DNA from: JAFGPJ01 sp964439135
Lineage (GTDB): Bacteria > Planctomycetota > Phycisphaerae > Sedimentisphaerales > Anaerobacaceae
DNA: 18,149 bases
Direction of reading: 5' to 3'
NCBI GenBank assembly: GCA_964439135.1
Contig: CAYTNN010000080.1
Coordinates: 1-18,149, forward strand
Under the pieces are notes generated by a model. That model made no database searches. It was given only the letters and a program-made list of their open reading frames with translations, and was not told the DNA's origin. Positions within the stretch are counted from its first letter, which is position 1; the number at the start of each line of letters is the position of its first letter. Positions 12,231 to 18,149 of the stretch are shown piece after piece. Both the position numbers and the translations under genes were made by a program.

Positions 12231-15200
12231 TCAGTCGGCCGGGTCCTCAACCGACCAGGCAGTCATATTGCCGAACTGATCACGTGCTCTGACACGGAAA
12301 AGCCAGCCTTGTCCACTTCTACCTATTAAGATACTATATATTGGACTATTCTGCCAGCCGCTGTCGAAGCCATGTTCCTTAGTACATTCAAAGTAATACT
12401 CCACAGGACCGCCGCCGGCATCTACAGCGACTACCGCTGTCATCTCGGCGTAATAATCATTAAACAAGGGTCCGACGCCATAAACTTCGTGCGGCGTTCC
12501 GTCGATGCCGTTGGCATCTTGAGTTAAATCCCATTGCATCGGATCGGGCTGCGGAGGATCCAGATCCGGGGGTACAGGGGGTACAAGAGACACAGGAGTA
12601 ATCAACAGAACCGTTTCTGACCAGTCGGTATCGTTCTGACTGGCTGATTTGTCTCTTGCTTTGACTCGATAGCCATACTCCGTATTGGGATCAAGGCCGA
12701 CATCTGTATAATTCGGCTCATCCTGCCAGCCGCTATTGTTACCATTACCCAATGTGTTCTCGAAAGAATACTCTACGTCACTATAATCGTGGGCAATCGT
12801 CGCGATCATTGAAATTGAAGTAGGTGAATTCGCATTAATGGTTTCTATGCGAGGAGCAGGTGCCGGCGGTACGTTATCAATACCGGCATAACGGACTTCC
12901 GACCATTCGGTCATGTTACCAAATTTATCCCTCGCTCTTACTCTATAGCCATATGCAACACCAATAGTAATGCCCGAGTCTATATATAGCGGACTATCCT
13001 GCCAGCCGCTACTGTGCCCGCCGGGGGTATTGCAGTCGAAGAAGTATTCGACATCCCTGCTCCAGGCATCGAAGGCGATCTCGGCAGCCATTCTAATTGA
13101 TGACGATGTAAGCAAATAAGGCTCTATTGCCCATTTACTTGGATCTGGAATCGGAGCGTTAATATCTGCGGCGTCGTTGCAATCATTTACTAAGAAATAC
13201 AAGTCATACTCGTCGACTTGTCCATCAGTCCTAATATCTGCCCCGTCACACCAATTATTTCCCTCCGAACAAGGCTCCTCGAGCCATTTTTCAGCAAGCT
13301 GTTCAAATATATTAAAGTCAAGTATGTCAATAACACCATCAAAAATGAAGTCAGCGAATCTGCATTTATCCTCAGTATTGTAGTGATAGCCCATATCGAC
13401 CGTGCCTTTATCGCGAACATGGTCTGTGCGGGTTGTGTATCCGAGCAAACCAACATGGCTTGCGTAATCACTACCCCTATTGACGCAGGGACTTGTTTGC
13501 AACTGGACAGCACCGATATAATTGATACCGACATAAGTGAGACCGGCGTGACTGAGATAGTAGCGACCATTCGGTCCGCTTACAAACAACGGATCATAGT
13601 TAATGTTTCCGTCGCTCGATTTCAAGCTAAGATCACAGCCAATATCAACCCACAAGTTATTCGACGAGGATTTGACGTCACTGTGAAAGACTGCGACCGC
13701 ACCACACATCGGATCAAGCTCGAAGCCGGATCCTACTGCGATCTCCTGCCCTTTCAATCCATAATTGTTCCAGAAAATACTGTCAGTGACTATGGCTTCG
13801 CTCTCATAACCACAGTATAGAGCACCGCCAAGGCCAGTATTGCCTTGCTCACCTAAAGTTCCGGAGGCCGCGTTTCCTGAGAATGTACAATTGGCGATCG
13901 TAGTCAATGTATACCAATTTGTGGAAATGCCGCCTCCATCCCGGTCGGCAGCGTTATTAATAACGAGGCAGTTACTGATGCTCGACTCGTTTGCGCCTCG
14001 TAAGTATATGCCGCCTCCGGAACCATCGGCCCGGTTACCACTGATATTGCAATCCTGGATGAGCGAATCTGCCGACAAGACACATAAACCGGCGCCAATG
14101 GAAAGCACTTCATCATCATTCGGATCGCTCACATCCAAGAGGGTCTGGTTATTTGCGACAATAGTATTTACAATGTTTACTGATGCTCCGTTGCCAAGGA
14201 ATCCACCGCCACGAAGTGCATTATTGGATACGATATTACAATCCACGATTGTCACATCGGTGTGGTTGGTGAATATTGCTCCACCGGAATCTGCTGCATT
14301 GTCGACAAAGTTGCAATCGGCAAAGTAAATCAATGCGCTGTTCTCGGCAGATACACCACCGCCGTACCCGATATAAGGGCTAAGACGATGGTTAGGATCG
14401 ACAAGCGTTTCAGAAGCAACATTGTCCTCGAACGTGCAGCCATCGAACGTAGCTGTTGAGTCGGCCGCAACATAGACACCGCCACCGTAACTCGGTATTT
14501 CATAAGGCACAAGAGGTTCTTGTTGTCTTCCAGATGGCCCTCTAGCACCTCCCTGACCACTCATGCCGCCATAGGTGCGGTTGCCCCTGATTTCGCAGTG
14601 GTCAAATGTTACGTTGGAATCAACGTCACAAAATACGCCGCCTCCGTATCCGGAATACCATCTATAATCATTGAGATACGACGTCAGATCTAATTGACCG
14701 TATATAACCCCAAAACTTGTCGCATAATCCCATTCCCAGACTTCCCACAAATGACCTTCTATCGCATCTGAGCCTATACCATTGGGAGGATAATTATATA
14801 CAGGATTTAATGCGCTACCTTCTCTACTATAGTTACCTCCGTAGTTCGCATAACCGCCGGGAGTGGCATAACCGCCACCGTTGCCGCCGTTGCCGCCCCG
14901 GGCTATGTTACCCTCAATCGTACAATTAATCAGCTTCGGATTGGTATATGGGCCGCAATATATACCTGCACCGTGTGCCCAGCCGCCCCAGCCGCCCCGG
15001 CCGGCGTTGTTGTTTTGATCCGCCCCGACACCGTTTCCACCATCGCCTGCAGTTATGAAATTGTTTCTGATTATACAATTCTTAATAACCGGGCTGGCTC
15101 CCGCTTCAATATAGATTCCGGCACCCTCAGCCGGGTAACCATCTTCGCCATTGGGATGACCTTGACCCCGGTCTCCGTCATCGCCATCAGTCCAGTTACC

Positions 15201-18149
15201 ACCGAAATCCTCAATGGTAAAGCCGTTCAGGACTGTGTCTGCATCCGTATTCAATCTAAATACAACGCCAATGTAGTTCCAATTTCCAACTCCTCTGTTA
15301 CCTCTAATAATTGTTGATGCCACAACGTCGGGATCATGGGGATTTCTCGATGTTATTTTAACAGATTTGTCGATCATCAGAGCGTATGATGAATATCCAC
15401 CGTAATATACTCCTGTATCGACTATAATCTGATCCCCTTCATTTGCGGCTGTGACTGCAGCCTGAATTGTCTGGTAATCACTGGGGACGTTAATCACTGC
15501 CGGCAAGTAGAACTCAACTTCAACAATGGCATCAGTGTTAAGTATGGTTACAGTATTGTCAGTTGCTTTGGTCGAATCACTGTCGGTTCCAGACCATTTT
15601 GAGATTCGCCAACCGGCAACAGGATCAGCGTTTAGCTTCACAACTGTGCCGGCGTAATAAATACCATTGGAAGGTCCGACGGTACCTTGTCCACTTGCCA
15701 CTCTGGTTGTCAAAGCGTACTGGGGTAGACCGTCAGGATCACGATAATGGTAACCTATATCAACCTGGTCCGAATCTCCTTCACCATCGGTACGAGTAGT
15801 AAAATCAGATAATCCAAGTTCAGTTGCTAAGCCACTGCCTGCGTCAATAGCCAAACTGTTCTGAGTCTGGCCTGATTTAATTTGGCTAAGATAATACTCA
15901 CCTAAAGGCCCAGAGATAAACAGCGGATCGCCTTGAATATTATTAGTATCATTAGGCACAATATCGGTTGTAATGGTTACCGGTTCTGTATTCCGATCGT
16001 AAAGCACGAATTTAATATTATTAATATCAAGATAGGTTGCAACGCTTACCGGTTCCGAATTGGGATTGTAAAGCACGTAGTCACCATCTGAGTTTCTTTG
16101 GAATAAACAGAATTTCACAGTTGAATTTTTCAGGCCGTCATTTTCTTCAGCATTATCAAAGTCCTTATCTCCATCGGCCACTGCGCCTTTACTATTACCC
16201 TGGAATATAGAGTCGGTAATCGTTGCATCCGAACTCCAATCGCTGAATACTGCTCCGCCCATGCCGTCTGTCCGGTTGTTGACGAACGTGCAGTTTTTAA
16301 TCTCCGGCTTCGCGAATAATTTAATGGAAATCGCACCGCCGTCATCGGCAGCAGAGTTTCCGGTCAATAAGCAGTTTTTAACTGAGTGGCTTACTCTTCC
16401 ACCATAGAAACTAATCGCGCCGCCGGAACAGTTAACACCGTCGGCACTATTATCACTCAAGGTCACGTCCTCTATTGTCGCCTGCGTATCGCCGCAGAAT
16501 ACTCCGCCGCCGACACCAATAGTGCTGTCGTACATGCTTTCGGTGATAGATCCGTCAAAGAAGCTTGAGACAAAGTCAAGAGTTACAGTCGATTGCGACA
16601 TGTAGGCATCAATAATATCCTGGTCGGTTACCACGGCGACACCACTACCGCCTACAGACTTGTTGCCTTTAATTATTCCGCCGTTTATATCGACGGTTCC
16701 GTGCGAGAGGAATAAGCCTCCACCACTTTTTGCAGTATTGTTAATGAAGTAGCAGTCCTTGAAAACAGCATCGAAGTCCTGGAAGTGTACTGCACCGCCC
16801 CAGCCACGGAAACCTTGCGACGCCTCGTTTCCTATGAAGCTGCAGCTTTCGAAGTTAAACTTTAATATCATTTCAGTATCAGGAGTGTTGACATCGAAAT
16901 AACCTTCTATCGCGCCACCACTTTGACCTGCTATATTGTTAATGAATGAGCATCTTGTGAAATTAGCGTCGCTTATTGTATAGATGGCGCCACCATCGAT
17001 TAAAGCCGAGTTGTCTGAAAATCCGCTGTTTTTAATATCCGCCTGGACACCGTCGGCAATGTAAATTGCAGAGCCTTCATTTGCATTGGCGTTTTCGCTG
17101 AAGGAACAGTCATTAACGTCCAGGTTAACTCCGGAACTGCAATAAATCGCTCCGCCGAGGTTGCCTTCGAATTCGCAGTCCTTAAGCACAACGTTGTTAT
17201 TAATCGTAGAATACAAAGCACCACCTCTTGTGTACGTAGGTGTGGGTTCAGTTGCTAAGATTATTAACCCACCATAAAGGATGGTGCTAAGATCGTAGGC
17301 CTGATTGCCAGAGAATGTACTGTTGACAATGTTTGCATCAGCATCATTGTCAAAGTATACTGCACCTCCGGCTATACCTCCGTTTGATTGAATACCACCG
17401 GTAGAACCAACAGGAGCGGGCGGAGTAAGTCCACCACCTATACCTACGGCACCACCTTCTCCAGGTATACCTGTGGCTGCTATGTTGTTTTCGAATTTAC
17501 ATCTTGTTATGATTGGGCAGCTTTGGCCATCACTGTAGATTCCGCCACCGATGCCGTCACCAATTGCATCTCCGCCGTCACCGCCGCCGCTTTCATTTCC
17601 GCCGCTCGTGGTACCTCCACCTCCACCGGTTCCACCCATACCGCCGAGGGCTGAATTGTCCCTAAATATACAATTAGTAATAGTCGGGGAGCTTCCTTCC
17701 AAACATGCAATAGCGCCGCCATAACCGTGTCCAGTTCCGGCACCGGCATGGCCGCCCCACTGCCCGTCGCCCGATGTTTGAACATTAGTTTGGTCCGCAT
17801 CCGTTGGTGCTATATAAGACCAGTCATCAGGCATATCACCGCGAATCATTCCGGTTATAAACAGGAACTGACCTTGAGCACCATCTCCACCGTGAGCACC
17901 GGTAACCGTACAGTTGGTTATTATACAGTTTTTGATAGTCGGAGAACTGCCGTTTTCGCAGAGAATACCACCACCGTAACCGTCGCCTTCGATGTCTCCT
18001 CCTCGCTGGGCTCTCGGCGGAGTTGAATTGGGATCGGGTTGGGCATCCCGCTGAAGTTCATACGGGAACGGTTGAAGTACTCCATAAAATCCGAACATTC
18101 CGTTGCCGCCGTTTATATAACCGTTTCTGATAGTGAATCCGATTACTTT
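12231..18149 (-). CDS. Giant secreted beta-helix protein with dockerin-like and Fn3-like modules (5'-partial)
   Basis: Over 1,970 codons are visible. The frame is open to the window edge (KVIGFTIRNGYINGGNG precedes the ATG at 18098), so the true start lies outside. Numbering from 18098: 1-790 is a right-handed parallel beta-helix with many GGAIY, IKNCII and FTRCSF-type turns and Gly-rich loops. About 793-865 is a divergent InlB B-repeat-like module (GWRISKWSG, VEVEF). About 868-1570 is a second beta-helix, beginning VPSDYQTIQAAVTAANEGD. About 1575-1642 is a two-repeat dockerin type I-like segment (FDGVIDILDFN; RTDGQVDEYDLY). About 1650-1955 are three similar modules, each with SGWQ(D/N)xPxY and YRVRARDKFGN (or close), possibly Fn3-like. 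It is probably cell-surface or extracellular, with polysaccharide or adhesion roles plausible but unproven. Confidence 0.88.
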   Translation of the reverse strand, partial: KVIGFTIRNGYINGGNGMFGFYGVLQPFPYELQRDAQPDPNSTPPRAQRGGDIEGDGYGGGILCENGSSPTIKNCIITNCTVTGAHGGDGAQGQFLFITGMIRGDMPDDWSYIAPTDADQTNVQTSGDGQWGGHAGAGTGHGYGGAIACLEGSSPTITNCIFRDNSALGGMGGTGGGGGTTSGGNESGGGDGGDAIGDGIGGGIYSDGQSCPIITRCKFENNIAATGIPGEGGAVGIGGGLTPPAPVGSTGGIQSNGGIAGGAVYFDNDADANIVNSTFSGNQAYDLSTILYGGLIILATEPTPTYTRGGALYSTINNNVVLKDCEFEGNLGGAIYCSSGVNLDVNDCSFSENANANEGSAIYIADGVQADIKNSGFSDNSALIDGGAIYTISDANFTRCSFINNIAGQSGGAIEGYFDVNTPDTEMILKFNFESCSFIGNEASQGFRGWGGAVHFQDFDAVFKDCYFINNTAKSGGGLFLSHGTVDINGGIIKGNKSVGGSGVAVVTDQDIIDAYMSQSTVTLDFVSSFFDGSITESMYDSTIGVGGGVFCGDTQATIEDVTLSDNSADGVNCSGGAISFYGGRVSHSVKNCLLTGNSAADDGGAISIKLFAKPEIKNCTFVNNRTDGMGGAVFSDWSSDATITDSIFQGNSKGAVADGDKDFDNAEENDGLKNSTVKFCLFQRNSDGDYVLYNPNSEPVSVATYLDINNIKFVLYDRNTEPVTITTDIVPNDTNNIQGDPLFISGPLGEYYLSQIKSGQTQNSLAIDAGSGLATELGLSDFTTRTDGEGDSDQVDIGYHYRDPDGLPQYALTTRVASGQGTVGPSNGIYYAGTVVKLNADPVAGWRISKWSGTDSDSTKATDNTVTILNTDAIVEVEFYLPAVINVPSDYQTIQAAVTAANEGDQIIVDTGVYYGGYSSYALMIDKSVKITSRNPHDPDVVASTIIRGNRGVGNWNYIGVVFRLNTDADTVLNGFTIEDFGGNWTDGDDGDRGQGHPNGEDGYPAEGAGIYIEAGASPVIKNCIIRNNFITAGDGGNGVGADQNNNAGRGGWGGWAHGAGIYCGPYTNPKLINCTIEGNIARGGNGGNGGGYATPGGYANYGGNYSREGSALNPVYNYPPNGIGSDAIEGHLWEVWEWDYATSFGVIYGQLDLTSYLNDYRWYSGYGGGVFCDVDSNVTFDHCEIRGNRTYGGMSGQGGARGPSGRQQEPLVPYEIPSYGGGVYVAADSTATFDGCTFEDNVASETLVDPNHRLSPYIGYGGGVSAENSALIYFADCNFVDNAADSGGAIFTNHTDVTIVDCNIVSNNALRGGGFLGNGASVNIVNTIVANNQTLLDVSDPNDDEVLSIGAGLCVLSADSLIQDCNISGNRADGSGGGIYLRGANESSISNCLVINNAADRDGGGISTNWYTLTTIANCTFSGNAASGTLGEQGNTGLGGALYCGYESEAIVTDSIFWNNYGLKGQEIAVGSGFELDPMCGAVAVFHSDVKSSSNNLWVDIGCDLSLKSSDGNINYDPLFVSGPNGRYYLSHAGLTYVGINYIGAVQLQTSPCVNRGSDYASHVGLLGYTTRTDHVRDKGTVDMGYHYNTEDKCRFADFIFDGVIDILDFNIFEQLAEKWLEEPCSEGNNWCDGADIRTDGQVDEYDLYFLVNDCNDAADINAPIPDPSKWAIEPYLLTSSSIRMAAEIAFDAWSRDVEYFFDCNTPGGHSSGWQDSPLYIDSGITIGVAYGYRVRARDKFGNMTEWSEVRYAGIDNVPPAPAPRIETINANSPTSISMIATIAHDYSDVEYSFENTLGNGNNSGWQDEPNYTDVGLDPNTEYGYRVKARDKSASQNDTDWSETVLLITPVSLVPPVPPDLDPPQPDPMQWDLTQDANGIDGTPHEVYGVGPLFNDYYAEMTAVVAVDAGGGPVEYYFECTKEHGFDSGWQNSPIYSILIGRSGQGWLFRVRARDQFGNMTAWSVEDPAD

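Noticed and set aside
14750..17800. CRISPR-like or tandem DNA repeats in the giant gene
   Set aside because: The recurring GCCGCC/ACCGCC motifs encode Gly-rich beta-helix turns; spacing is irregular and no spacer-repeat pattern exists.

Overview
The window looks like chromosomal DNA of an uncultured or little-studied planctomycete, most likely class Phycisphaerae (Sedimentisphaerales-like). This is inferred from the combination of features: a secreted protein ending in a PAPGA-type PEP-CTERM sorting tail, a giant secreted beta-helix protein carrying a dockerin-like segment and Fn3-like modules, a planctomycete-style GLUG-type fragment, a Gfo/Idh/MocA fragment, and short dispersed hairpin repeats. 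No rRNA, tRNA, CRISPR array, insertion sequence or phage gene was found.

Layout. 1-546: a gene-free stretch with a good sigma70-type promoter and an unusually structured leader, followed by a PEP-CTERM secreted protein (547-1194). 1595-3689, minus strand: a very small Arg/Lys-rich protein (3609-3689), a 2Fe-2S/ASKHA corrinoid-activating protein of the RACo/RamA type (1917-3506) and a PGPGW-type membrane protein (1595-1813). Strong inverted repeats lie between the first two and a dispersed repeat between the last two. 3903-4205: a small cysteine-rich protein. 4436-6362: a tight three-gene operon of ECF sigma factor, membrane-anchored anti-sigma-like protein and exported charged helical protein, closed by a clear intrinsic terminator at 6460-6483.

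6700-9252 is a gene graveyard. It holds a promoter and signal-peptide gene broken by an in-frame stop whose body is fused to an oxidoreductase fragment. Next is a secreted protein made of tandem modules resembling domain 4 of cholesterol-dependent cytolysins, with an ATA where its start codon should be and cut off in its last module. It collides tail-to-tail with an M48 peptidase gene that is itself truncated and frameshifted. Several independent kinds of decay in 2.5 kb suggest genuine degeneration or a rearrangement scar, although an assembly error could explain the junctions.

9475-12140 is a shikimate-pathway pair, aroA and a divergent aroC. The AroC lacks the usual catalytic histidine of the GESHG motif and has an extra helical insertion, although its position next to aroA suggests it is the working enzyme. 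A perfect 12-bp-stem terminator separates it from the convergent giant secreted protein (12231 to beyond the right edge), whose N-terminus is outside the window.

The items most worth following up are the tandem cytolysin-domain-4-like protein, the divergent AroC, the tiny basic protein, the structured leader at 256-463 and the ECF operon.
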